This document shows, piece after piece, positions 1-44,734 of a DNA stretch of 64,000 bases. The position numbers were made by a program, and so were the translations under genes. The stretch is from Chamaea fasciata (Eukaryota > Chordata > Aves > Passeriformes > Sylviidae). Below the pieces are notes generated by a model. That model was not told the DNA's origin. It saw nothing but the letters and a program-made list of their open reading frames with translations, and did no database searches. Each line of letters begins with the position of its first letter. Position 1 is the first letter of the stretch. Location: the NCBI GenBank assembly GCA_029207755.1, contig JARCOQ010000026.1:1054001-1118000 (forward strand), given 5' to 3'.

Positions 1-1165
1 AAAGGCCTCCGTTTTGGAGGGTGGGCAGGTGCAGGGCGGGTGGGGACACTCCGAATCGGCGTTTCCCAGCCCGTGGGAGAGCCAGAGCCGCTCCTGCCCT
101 GTCTGGGCGAGTTCTCCCTTTCTCACCCCCCTGCTCCAGAGCCCCCGTGACTCCCCAGGCTGCGTCTGAGGAGCCTCGGTGGTGGCAGCCAGCTGACCCA
201 GGCACCTCCTGCTTGCGTAGGAAACTTTTCATGAGGAACTTCTGCAGAAAGCCCAGATGAGCTCAGGCTGCCGAGCGCGGGTTCCCTGCCCCAGCCGGAG
301 GGACGAGGAGCAAACAGTGACTTCAGAGTGGCCCGAAAATAACAGCGAGCTGGAGCTGGCTCAGCTCACAGCCAGACAGCAGAAAAGCACCTCCTGCCTC
401 GTTTTTAGGCTGTGACTAATTCCCCCAAACCGGGGGTTGCTCTGGGCCTCAGGGGATGTGCTGATGTGGGGTGGATTCACAACCCCCCTCCCTCCAGGGG
501 ATTTTTTGGGAGCTGCTCTACAACCTCCAGGTTTGTGGATAGGCCACGCTGGGCAAAGTCACAGCCGTGAGTGTCCTCATGGAAAGGCGGATCTGAAAGG
601 AATGTTTGTGCAGGAAAAAACAAATCTGAGGAAGGAGCAGGAGAAGCACAGCCCAGCCAGAGCAGAAATCACATCCCCGGGGTTATTCTTAGAGTGCAAG
701 TGGTGAATAATGGCCAAAAAAAAAAAAAGAAGAAAAAAAGCAGATTAACCTGGCAGAAATGGTGTGGCAGGTACAGGCTGAGGTCTGGGACAGGAGGAAA
801 CTCTCCCCCTGCAGCCGGGGGATATTTCAGGGTATTTTGGGAGTTCAGCCCCGAGGTTTCCCCACTGCCCTGCGGGGTCTGGGTGGGACAGCACAGCCCC
901 GTTGTCCCATCCCAGCGAGGTGCAGGCGATGCCCAGGCCGGGGGGTGTCTGGGACCAGGGGCTGCCCTCGGGGTGAGCAGTCTGGGTTCCTGTGGCCACT
1001 CTGGTGTCCCACAGAGGAGTTCAGCAGAACTGGGGAGCGCTGGCCCAGCCCGTGAAGCTTCTGCTGAGACGTGACCTCCGTGAGACCCGAGCCAAAAGGG
1101 AAACTGGAGTTCCCTGTCTGACACCAGCAGCGCCTCGGGCAGCTGCCAGACCCTCCTGGGAGGGG
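1..1165. other. 5' flanking DNA, no gene
   Basis: This is unique, moderately GC-rich sequence with no open frame that looks like protein. An A-rich tract lies at about 715-740. The ORFs crossing it are low-complexity readings on both strands. By vertebrate RUNX3 gene structure this is probably part of the long interval between the distal (P1) and proximal (P2) promoters. That placement is inference, because the P1 exon is not in the window. Confidence 0.5.
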
Positions 1166-1474
1166 GGGACACAGAGGGGGACAGAGAGGGGCAGAGGGGG
1201 ACAGGGAGGGACAGAGAGGGGCAGAGGGGGACAGGGAGGGACAGGGAGGGACAGAGAGGGGCAGAGGGGGACAGGGAGGGACAGAGAGGGGCAGAGAGGG
1301 ATAGAGAGGGACAGAAAGGGACAGTGAGGGACAGAGAGGGACAGAGAGGGACAGGGAGGGACAGAGAGGGACAGAGAGGGACAGAGGGGGACAAAAAGGG
1401 ACAGAGAAGAACAGAGAGGGACAGAGAGGGGCAGAGAGGGGCAGAGATGGACAGGGAGGGACAGAGAGGGACAG
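1166..1474. repeat. 10-bp minisatellite (ACAGAGAGGG)n
   Basis: About 30 tandem copies of a 10-bp unit, ACAGAGAGGG, with variants GCAGAGGGGG and ACAGGGAGGG. The + strand is purine-only apart from one C per unit, so the array is G-rich and GA-skewed. Translated on the minus strand it gives Ser/Pro/Leu/Cys repeats that stay open for over 200 codons in several frames. These are repeat artefacts rather than genes. Confidence 0.95.
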
Positions 1475-3240
1475 ACCCCGTGGCCCTGGCTCAGGGAGGC
1501 CCCGGGCCGAGGTTTGCCCTTGGCAGGGACGGGGCTGAGCTGTGGGATCGTGTTCCCCAAGGGTCACTTTCTCTCCCCACCTTCGACTTCCCCAGCGGGA
1601 ACTTTCCACGGCAGAGCCCAGCACAGCTCCCTCCCCCCGGGGCTCAGGGGCATCCCTGGACCCTCTCTGGGCCACGGTTTGCTGACCCTTGCCGAGGAAA
1701 GGGGTGACAGCAGCGCTGCCACCTGCTCCACACCCGCAGCCATCCCAACATTTGGGGCCAGGCTGTGGGAACAGAGCTGAAAAATGCTCCTTGGGCAGCC
1801 CCACCGCCCCTCCACGGGACTGGGGCTGTGTTCCCCAGCCCACCAGGACGGCAGTGAGGGCTGGCTCCGGCTTTGCCCAAGCACCACGACCTCTCCAAGG
1901 CCAGAATCAACTCGGTGCAGCATTTCCCCGTGGCAGCAGGGCTTTGCTCGGCACGTGCGGGAGGATTTCCCTGTGCCTTGGAGCTCTGCCCGGGAGCCTT
2001 TCCGTGACAGGGCTGCTCCCAGCTCCTCTCCCTGCAGCCAGCACCCAGACCCTGCTTTTTCTGCTCCCCTTGTGCTTTTCTGGCCGTCATGTGCCTTTCG
2101 GTTCCTCTTCTCGCCGTCCAGACGTTTCCCCTTTTTCTTTCCTTTGGAATTTTTTTTTAATTTCTCCCCCTGTCGCGTTTTGGGCTTGGGGGGTCTGGCG
2201 GCTCTGCTGTGGGACAGGAGGACAGGAGCCTGGTGCTCTGTGACCTCCAGGGTGGGTTTGGCTGGGCTGGGCTCCGGGAAAAATCTCTCCAGGGCTTCCA
2301 GGAGTCCCATGGAATGCCTTGGACAAGCTGGAGGTGTCTCCAGCAAGGAGAGCCCTCATTCCCTGCAGGACCTGCCAGAGACGTTGCCACCCCTCCCTAA
2401 AACCCCTCCGAAACCCCCCGAGAGGGAGAAGCTCCCGTGAACCCGAGCAGCTCTGAACAAAGCCCGGCGTTTCCAGTTGTGCTCTGCACCTCTGGGCGGG
2501 TTTTTTTGGAGGAGATGGGGCGTCCTCAGGTGCTCCATAACCTTTGCATGAATGGCTCCTCTTCTCTGCACAAGCACATTCTTGAAGGAGCGTCGGGCTC
2601 TCGCTCTGCCCTCGCCCCAACCCTCCGACTCCTCTGTTCACTTGTTTAAATCAAGCATAAAGCTCGAACTGTTCTTTGAATATTTATGACCAGTTTTTAT
2701 CTCATGCCATGCATACAAAACATACTTGATCCCTTTCCTAAAAGTTTTTTCTTTTTTTTTTTTCTTTTTTTTTTCCGAGTGCAAAGTTTTAAAAACATGT
2801 GGCTTTTATTGCAGGCAGGAATGAATAACAGCATTCCACCCACGACCACATTAAATGGAACAGTAATATTCGTATGCGTAAAGGGGCAGAAAGCTGCCTT
2901 GTTTCCTATTTGCAGCCCGGACTCTGAAATTAATTAAGAACGGAGAGGATCTGACAGTCATTAGGATCTTTTTAAGCAGCGGTGGAAGCGGCAGATGGGA
3001 CCCACGCTCCGAGAGCGCGGCCGCGCTATCAATAGCACGGAGGATGTGAGCCCCGAGCGCGGGGCTGCCGAGGGAGGGGAGAGCGGCGGCCCCGAACAAT
3101 GAAGAACGGCACTTCTCGTGACTTCACAGCCGCGGCGTTCGCGTCAGCCGCACTCGTGCTCTCCCCGGCCGCTTCGCAGCTTCTGAAAACCCCGTCTGCA
3201 TCCCCGGGCTGTGCCACACCCGCGGGGCCCTGCAGCCGCG
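1475..3240. other. 5' flanking DNA with one candidate regulatory island
   Basis: No gene is visible. Most of the stretch is GC-rich unique sequence. A T-rich tract lies at about 2740-2775. The AT-richer part from about 2640 to 3100 stands out and is listed separately as a possible regulatory element. Confidence 0.5.
2640..3110. promoter_or_regulatory. candidate non-coding regulatory element
   Basis: This is an AT-rich unique island inside GC-rich DNA. It contains a RUNX-type core GACCACA at 2844-2850 and homeodomain-type TTAATTAA at about 2930-2937. The contrast with the surrounding composition and the motif density suggest a constrained enhancer upstream of RUNX3 P2. This is inference from composition only; no conservation data were available. 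Confidence 0.25.
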
Positions 3241-3396
3241 GGCGGAGGGTCCCGGGGGTCCTCGGGAGGTGACGAATCCCCCCCGAGGGCTCGGGCGGAG
3301 GGTCCCGGGGGTCCTCGGGAGGTGACGAATCCCCCCCGAGGGCTCGGGCAGAGGGTCCCGGGTGTCCTCGGGAGGTGACGAATCCCCCCCGAGGGC
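3241..3396. repeat. 53-bp tandem triplication
   Basis: Three near-identical copies of a 53-bp unit start at 3241, 3294 and 3347. Each contains GGAGGTGACGAATCCCCCC. The copies differ at only a few bases, so the duplication is recent or homogenised. The unit is CpG-containing and lies about 4 kb upstream of the RUNX3 P2 start codon. Confidence 0.9.
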
Positions 3397-5366
3397 AGTG
3401 GGATGGCTCCTGGGGCCCCCCCGAGCCGCGTGTGGCTCCCACCGCTCCCGGTGCGGGTGTGTCCCAACCCCGGGGTGTCCCCCCGGGGGATGAGGGTGGA
3501 AATGAGGGCTGGTGACAAAACCTGCAGCTCTCAAACGGGAGCCCAGCAAGCCCCAAAGCTGTCGGGAGTGTCACTGGTGACGGTTTCTCCAGCGCAGCCC
3601 TTTCAGACGCTGCCGAACGAAACCTGGCCCGCGGCAGCCAGGTGGGAATCGCGGACTGATTTTCCCTGCCCGCAGCGCTCCATGCCAGGATCTGAAACTC
3701 CGGCTGAAACCTCGCTCGGGCTCCTCCTCCTGCATCCCCGAGCGAGGATCTCGGGCCGTGCACACACCCCGAGCGAGGTGGGACCGGGCAGCCGCGGCTC
3801 CCCGGGGTCACTGCATGTCCCGGCCCAGGATCCGACCCCAAACAGCACCTTCGGGGCCGATCCCACGGCGGGATCCTCAACCCCAGGGCACCGCGGAGCC
3901 CGGGGCAGCCCCCAGAGCCATCCCGGGGCCGCTCTGACAGCTGCTCCCTGCCCAGGACGAGATTTCCCTGATTTATGTCGGGGGCAGCCGCTGCCTTTTC
4001 CTCCCCCCAGTTTCCCCTCGTTCCTCCCGCAGGAACCTCTGCCCCCAGCGCCCGGAGCTGCCCCGTGGGAGCCCGGCCGAGCGGTGACACTCAGGGGTTA
4101 AAAACTGTCACCCCCTCGGCCCCGGCATCTGCTGCGTGATTTATGAATGAATTGCACGCTCCCTCCCTGCGTGCTGCTCTCAGATCCCCTTCCCTGAGCT
4201 GCAAAACAGATCCAGACACCCGCCCGGCCCCACTGAGCGCCGAGCTCCTGAGAGTTCGCGATGAATTTTTAATAGAAAGCTTCCTACGAGCCCCTGCGCT
4301 CGCTGCTCGGCTGTGGAAACCAGCGGCCCCGCCGCTTAAAAGAGCAGCTCAAAGGAATTAAAAAAAAAAAAATAAAACAACCCCAAAACTAACTACGGAG
4401 GAGCCTGTGAGGGAAGTAATCCCAGCGAGGGATGATTTAAAGAGCTGCTGACCTCCCCGCGATGCGAACAGTAGCTTTTGAGCGTTTGTAAAAGAGGCCC
4501 ATGCAAATCCCGGGGCTGATACTCTATTAACCTCCTCGGGAGCGCGGGGAGGGCGGCGCGGGGACGATCCAAACCCCTCCTGTCGACATCTCCAGCTCTG
4601 CGGAGCACCAGAGCAGCGGGAGCTCCGCCGCTTGGAGGCTCCGGGTGCTGGAAAAGCAGAACTCGGATGGAAACTCCTTCCCCCCGCAGCCCCGTGGGTC
4701 CCCGGGGCTCTGGGGTGGCTTTGCTCTGGCAGGAGCAGCCGCGGGGTTGATTTTTTGGGGTGTGCAGCTCCTCTGGGGGGGTCTCCAGACAGTTTTGGGG
4801 GTGCGGGGAGCCGGGTTTGTCACAGCTCGCCGTGGTTTGGGTTTGTCGCAGCTCGCAGTCAGCGCCCGAGGGCAGGGCCCCGCTGCGGGCTGTGGGGTGA
4901 GGCGGCACCCCGTCACCCCGGGGGGAGAACGGGGCACGGCGGGAGGGCAGAGAGGGGTGACAGGGAGGATTTTGGGAAGGGGTCACGACGTGTTACCCGG
5001 CACACCTGGGACTGCAGCCCGCGGTGACTCGGGAGGCGGCAGGTGATGCCTCCAGCGCCTCTTGCAACAGGGGCGTAAAAAGGGGATCAGAGAAACCTGC
5101 GGATGGCGGGGCTGTGGCACCGAATAAATCAGCGAGGGCAGGGAAGGAGCAGCCCTGCTGCAGGGGAGGCACCGCGGTCCTGCAGGGACACAGCCCCAAA
5201 CCGCCCCCGGCCCCCGCGGGGACCCCGGAGGGGTGACAGTGACACCGCCAGGGCCCCGCAGAGCCGGGACAGCCCCGGGGCTCGGCTCAGCGGCGGGAAG
5301 GGGCAAGAGAAGCACCGGGGCGGGAGGTGTGGGTAGGGCGGGATGATGTGGGGGTGTCACAGCCGC
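3397..5366. other. 5' flanking DNA, CpG-rich, no gene
   Basis: Unique sequence with no supportable gene. CpG density rises towards the promoter. The segment 4120-4540 is AT-richer and motif-rich and is listed separately. An A-rich tract lies at about 4360-4385. Confidence 0.5.
4120..4545. promoter_or_regulatory. candidate regulatory element with octamer motif
   Basis: A unique island with a perfect octamer, ATGCAAAT, at 4501-4508, an ATTTATGAATGAATT stretch at about 4139, and AATTTTTAATAGAAAGC near 4264. Octamer sites are bound by POU factors such as Oct-1/Oct-2, and RUNX3 is expressed in lymphoid cells, so a lymphoid upstream enhancer is plausible. The motif is visible in the sequence; the function is inference. 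Confidence 0.25.
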
Positions 5367-5463
5367 TCGGGGGGGTGTCGTCATCCCGGGAGGGTATCAG
5401 GAGCCCCGGGAGGGTGTCAGCATCCCGGGAGGGTGTCAGGAGCCCCGGGGGGTTTCAGCATCC
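5367..5463. repeat. short 20-bp tandem repeat
   Basis: About five imperfect copies of a 20-bp unit around CCCGGGAGGGTGTCAG, alternating GGAGC and CATC endings. It is followed at 5465-5520 by a degenerate CCCGT-rich run. It marks the upstream edge of the CpG island. Confidence 0.8.
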
Positions 5464-6760
5464 TGTCCATCTCATCCCGTCCCGTCCCTTCCCGTCCCGT
5501 TCCCGTTGCCGTCCCGCCCCGGCGGAGCCCCGGTGCCAACCAGCGGCCTCACGGCGGAACTGCAGCCCGGCCCCGCATGCGCCCCGTGCCCCCTGCCCGC
5601 CGCTCCGTGCCCCTCCCGGGGCTACCGGGGGGCACCGGGACGGGCCGTGCCCGACCCCCGGCAAACCCCGGCCCCGCTCGCAGCTCTGCCCCCGCCCCGG
5701 GGTTTGTGCGGGTTCCTCCCGCTGGAGAACGGGGGGCGAAAAGTAGAACTGAAGCGGCTGCCGCTTTCGCCTAAAAAGGGCAGAATTTGAGCGCCGGTAG
5801 CGGCGGGGGCCGGCCCGACACGCGGGAACCGGCGCGGATCCCGGGGATCGCCTCGGTGTAACGGGAGCTGCGGGGAGGGAGCCGCTGCTCCTGATTTAAA
5901 AAAAAAAAGAAAAGCAATTATTGTTGTTTTCGTTGCTTATTTCTGGAGGAGCACCGCGGCTTTCTGGGGCTTGCAGAGCCCGGCCCGGGCTCGCCCCTCG
6001 GGGCACCGCAGCTCCTGGAGGAAAACGGTTCATGACAGAGTGAGGGGAGTCCGGGAAAGGAGGATTTTCTGATGTTGGGCTTTATTTGGGTTTGTTTTAG
6101 GGAAATCTGCGTTTCACACCGGGCAGAGCGGAGCCGGGAACGCCGCGGCCCGGCCGGCTCCTCTCGGACGGACGGTGCCGGTCTGCGAGTACGGCCGAGC
6201 CGAGCCGGGCGCCGGGAAGGAGCCGGGAGCAGCGCGGGCACAGCAGATCCTCCTCTGCCCCGGTTCTGTCCCGGTTCAGCCCCGGCCCGGCCCGCGGTTC
6301 GGGGCACCCCCGGGGCGCAGGGAGCCGCCGCCTTCGTTGTGCTCGTTCCCGCAGAATCGGTGGCTTCACCACCGGAATTTTCTCGCCAACGGATCCCGGC
6401 CGGAGCCGCCGGCCCTGCCCGCAGCCGCAGCCCCGGGGGAGCAGCCGGGGCCGCCGGGGGCTGCGGGCGCCCCGAGACCGCCGGGGAGAGGCGGGTCACG
6501 GTTTTGGGGAGGGCAGAAGGAGGAGGTTTGAGAGCCGCGGTTTTCAGCGCAGGCCGAGAGGTGAATCCCCCGCCGGGGACGCGGGTGCCGGTGCTGCCGG
6601 TGCTGCCGGTGGTCCCCGCGGCCGCCGCCCCGCCACGCTCCAGTCACCGCGGGGCCGGGTGGCACGGGAGCAGCGGGCGGCGGGGCCGGGCCGTATCCTC
6701 AGCGCTCCGGACGGCCGCGGCTGCGGCCCCAAACCGGCCCCACCGCACCCCAAAACTTCC

Positions 6761-6761
<1 letters not shown>

Positions 6762-6810
<49 letters not shown>
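6762..6810. repeat. (CGG)n trinucleotide tract in promoter
   Basis: An uninterrupted run of about 16 CGG triplets lies about 500 bp upstream of the P2 start codon. It is outside the coding sequence and probably upstream of the transcription start. CGG tracts are length-unstable and can form quadruplex or hairpin structures. Frames through it give poly-Ala, poly-Arg or poly-Pro, which explains the spurious ORFs in this region. Confidence 0.95.
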
Positions 6811-6921
6811 CAGAAACCACCGGAGCCCCGACGTGCGCCGGGGGGCGTGTCCGGCACAGACCACGCCTCTTCCACACAAAACACGCCCCCTCGTGTATTA
6901 ACCACTCCCCTTTCTCCATAA

Positions 6922-41154
<34,233 letters not shown>

Positions 41155-41394
41155 GGAGCAGCTCGGCTGTCTTCAGCTTCGTCAGCCGCGCCGTGGCTCC
41201 TTTTGGGAGCGACCAAAGCGATGCCAAGGGAAAAGGTAAACCAAAGTCTTCCAAACCCAAAGCAAAGGAACCTCTGCATGCGAACATCAAGCGAAGATGG
41301 ACCCAAGACCTTCGTTACATTTCAAGGTGAACACCCACGAGGCTTGAGGGTGTCGCTTGATGTGGTTCCTTCCGTGTGTTTTAGGTATGTGGAT

Positions 41395-41402
41395 TGTACA
41401 TA
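41395..41402 (+). promoter_or_regulatory. Pumilio-type element TGTACATA
   Basis: An exact match to the UGUANAUA consensus of PUM1/PUM2 RNA-binding proteins, 240 bases into the RUNX3 3'UTR. A second match is at 43294-43301. The motif is seen; binding is inferred. Confidence 0.5.
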
Positions 41403-43293
41403 GGGAAAAAGAAACCCCAAGGACGGGTGGAATCAGATGTCTGGGACTAGCAGGACACTTCTCGTTCATCTCACTCGCACCTCTTCCCCACACAAAGCAT
41501 TCAGAAGTGAGGAGAATCTCACCCTTCCTCTGCAGAACGGTTCAGAGAAGAGAAAACACCAGGGATTCATCCGAGCCATCTCTCTGCCAGTGCAGGAGGA
41601 CTGAACTTAAAAAAAAAAAAGGAGAAAAAAAGAAAAAAAAGAAAAAACATTGTCTCCTGTCCTCCCCTCCCTGCTGGTGAAGGGTCCCTGAGCACCAAAG
41701 AGCAATGGGGTTGGCAGCACAGCCAGGGGCACTGGGGCTCAGTCAGCCACGTGAACAAGAGCTGTGATGTGATTAATTTTATTATTTTGTTGACGACAGA
41801 AGTTGTATTGTTCATTTTGGTGTCATTGTCGTCGTTTTGTCAATCAGTAACGTGGCTGACCCCGGGCCTGGCTGACCTCTCCCCTCCATGTTTACACACG
41901 AGATGTACTTTTTATGGAGATGTTTTGTTTTGTTTGTTTGCTCTCTTGTCCTGACCTCACCATTCAGCTCTTTGCTCCCCTTAGCAAACCTCAGTGGTGG
42001 TGGCTGAAGTGAAGGCAGCGTTCAGGACAGTCTGAGACATTTGAGATGCACTTCCAAGGGGCTCAGGACTTGGCCTTGCCACGGTTCTCCAGGTGTTCCT
42101 TCCGTCCCCTCTGAGTGGAAACACTCACAGCTGGTGGCAAAGCGTCATTATTCTGTTCTGGTCCTTTCCCACGTTCTCACCCAGAGAGGATTCATTTCTT
42201 ATTTTCAGTCACATTTGTCAGCTCATCCTGGAAGCTCTGAGGTCTGGAGAAAGGAGCAGTTTCTACTGGTGGTGGGAATGTTGTGAATTGATGCTGTGCA
42301 GCCTTTTCCATCCCCTCACCCTCCCGTCCTTCCCCCAGGTGACCCCGAGCACGGGGGTCTCGCCGTAGGGGAATAAGCTCAAGAGGGGGCACTCAGGGTG
42401 CCACCGGTGGCGGTGGCATCAGGTGGCATTTGCAGGAACCAGGTGTGCCAAGCACCAGCCACCCTGGCAGCTGACACCAAAGAGATCGCAACCAAACAGG
42501 GCCATGGTGGGGGCTGTGGGCTCCTCCAAGGCCAGCTCAGGGGCTTGGCTCTGATGCACAACACAGGGTTTGTCACCTCCTGCAGGCCAGCTGTGCTCTC
42601 TGCTGGGAACCGGGGCTGGATTTAGGATTCCTGGTGCTGGCAGGGCTGGGAGGGCACAGACACAGTCCTGGGGATCCGTAAGTGCAGCACCCACTGCCCT
42701 GCAGAGCCACGCACGGTGCCACCACAACCACGCCTTTCTTTTTCCATTTCTCCCATGAACACGAGGAAACCGAACGCCCAGAGCCGCCCTCCTGGCCCCT
42801 GTGCCTCAGCCACACGGTGCCAGCCTTGTCACCTGTCCCCAGGTCCCAGCTGGCAGCCGGTCACCCCCGGCTCAGAGCGCTGGAATTGCACTACCACGGC
42901 AAGGCTGGAGCAGCACAGCCCTGCTGCCCTGGAGAGCTGCCATGACCACTCAGACTTCCACAAGCAACGAAGAACAACTCTTTTCAATAATAATAATGAT
43001 AATAACGATAATAATATTTTTTTTCTTTTTTTAAAAAAGCCTTACCCCAGCAAAACTGCAACCTCCACTTGCCTTAGCGCCGGCGCTCGCCGCCTCTGGA
43101 GCTGGACAGGGCAGCCTGTGTGTTTTGATGCCTTTTTGCGTTTGTCATCCCGTCCCACTGGTTGAAAGCACAAAGGAAACAAGGCATTCGTAGCTGTAGG
43201 TTAATTTAAGACTGTTTGTAGTGAGTTTTAAAAGAGAAAATAATGAAAAGAACGGCAACGGTGTTGTTTTTATGACATATTGTCATGTGAAGG

Positions 43294-43301
43294 TGTAAAT
43301 A
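43294..43301 (+). promoter_or_regulatory. Pumilio-type element TGTAAATA
   Basis: A second exact UGUANAUA match in the RUNX3 3'UTR. It lies 61 bases upstream of the candidate miR-130/301 site, an arrangement in which PUM binding is known in some mRNAs to alter miRNA access. Confidence 0.5.
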
Positions 43302-43354
43302 GATGCACCTCTGTTGTATGCAAATGGTCACGAGACAGGCCAATGTTTTTTGCT

Positions 43355-43362
43355 TTGCACTA
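43355..43362 (+). promoter_or_regulatory. miR-130/301/454 family 8-mer target site
   Basis: TTGCACTA is complementary to the AGUGCAA seed with the flanking A. miR-130b and miR-301a are reported regulators of mammalian RUNX3. The motif is visible; use in this species is inferred. Confidence 0.5.
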
Positions 43363-43413
43363 TAATTTGCTTTTTTTTAAAAAAAAAAAAAAAGAATGCA
43401 CAATCGCTTGTAC

Positions 43414-43419
43414 AGTAAA
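43414..43419 (+). terminator. possible proximal poly(A) signal AGTAAA
   Basis: A variant hexamer in an AT-rich context, about 590 bases upstream of the canonical signal. It could give a shorter 3'UTR. Weak on its own. Confidence 0.25.
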
Positions 43420-44005
43420 GCCCCTTTGTCTGGCTCACAGAATATTTAACTATAAAATCTAATTTTTGGTCTTATTTGTTATAATAATATAATTCTTAAA
43501 TGCGTTGAAGGATACGATTCTTAATAATGCTTCTAAGACTTGTATGTGCAGGGTAAAATAACAGCAGACTAAGGAGATGAGATCAGAGATCTTTGTAGAT
43601 AAAGAAGGCTAAAGTTCTTGGGGTTTTTTTAATGGCGTCTTATGGCGGACATTAAAAAAAAAAAAATGCTAGTGATACCAAAAAATGTGGTTATTTGTGT
43701 AATAGCCCAGCCCTACTTGAAGGTAATGCCCTATATTTAATATGTAGCCCAAGTTTTAACCTGTAGCACTTGTCACTGGGGAGGGGAGAGGGGTGGGGAG
43801 GGGGAGAGGAAGAGGAGGGTCTGCTCCTGGAGGAGCCTCCCGGCTCTGCCTTCCCCGGGAACAGCCGGGCTGCGCGGGGCTGGCGTGGGGACAGAGCCGC
43901 GGCTCGGGGGACAGCTCTGCTTTTCTGGTATGGGGTCATTTCTGCTCCGCTGGCCGTGGCCGTGGCCTCGGGCCGCCGTGTAATCCTGTCAGTGCCGTGG
44001 GGAAC

Positions 44006-44011
44006 AATAAA
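44006..44011 (+). terminator. RUNX3: RUNX3 poly(A) signal AATAAA
   Basis: A canonical hexamer 2.85 kb after the stop codon, the only well-placed AATAAA I found in this 3'UTR. It is followed by TGGTTACGATGG and, about 180 bp on, a G-rich array that could act as a transcription pause. Cleavage is expected near 44025-44035. Confidence 0.75.
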
Positions 44012-44187
44012 CTAATGGTTACGATGGCCCCGCTGCCTCCCGCCTGTCACTTCTCGCCGGGTTCCCGGGGCGCGGGGCGTCCTCACGCTGCTCGTTCTCC
44101 AGGCTCGGATTTTCGGCTCAGAGCCGGTGGTTGGGAGCTGCTCTCGGCCAGTTTGGGCACCACAAGGGTGTCCAGGGGAGGGCAGGC

Positions 44188-44734
44188 CGGGATGGGATGG
44201 GGTGGGGTGGGATGGGATGGGATGGGATGGGGTGGGATGGGATGGGGTGGGATGGGATGGGATGGGATGGGATGGGATGGATGGGATGGGATGGGATGGG
44301 ATGGGATGGGATGGGGTGGGATGGGATGGGGTGGGATGGGATGGGATGGGATGGGATGGGATGGGGTGGGATGGGATGGGGTGGGATGGGATGGGATGGG
44401 ATGGGATGGGATGGGATGGGATGGGATGGGATGGGATGAGATGGGATGGGATGGGATGGGATGGGATGGGATGGGATGGGATGGGATGGGATGGGATGGG
44501 ATGGGATGGGATGGGATGGGATGGGATGGGATGGATGGGATGGGGTGGGATGGGATGGGGTGGGATGTGATGGGATGGGATGGGATGGGATGGGATGGGA
44601 TGGGATGGGATGAGATGGGGTCAGATGGGATGGATGGGATGGGGTGGAGTGGGATGAGATGGGATGGGATGGGATGGGATGGGATGGGATGGGATGGGAT
44701 GGGATGGGATGGGATGGGGTGGGAGGACCTGAGC
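44188..44734. repeat. (GGGAT)n pentanucleotide satellite
   Basis: About 547 bp, roughly 108 units, of GGGAT on the + strand, with GGGGT, GAGAT and GATGGAT interruptions. Runs of three G separated by two-base AT loops are a classic G-quadruplex pattern. It begins about 180 bp downstream of the RUNX3 poly(A) signal with the G-rich strand non-template. ORFs of up to 400 codons (GWDGM or HPIPS repeats) are artefacts. Confidence 0.97.

Larger units (their letters stand above)
41155..44030 (+). other. RUNX3: RUNX3 3' untranslated region
   Basis: About 2.9 kb from the stop codon to just past AATAAA at 44006-44011. The distal part (43180-43760) is AT-rich with A and T runs, as expected of a conserved vertebrate 3'UTR end. 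It carries two Pumilio-type elements and a miR-130/301-type site. A palindrome GCCACCGGTGGC lies at 42400-42411. The 3' end is inferred from the poly(A) signal. Confidence 0.85.

Noticed and set aside
669..1843. Overlapping minus-strand ORFs of 332, 241 and 179 codons
   Set aside because: Driven by the 10-bp (ACAGAGAGGG)n repeat.
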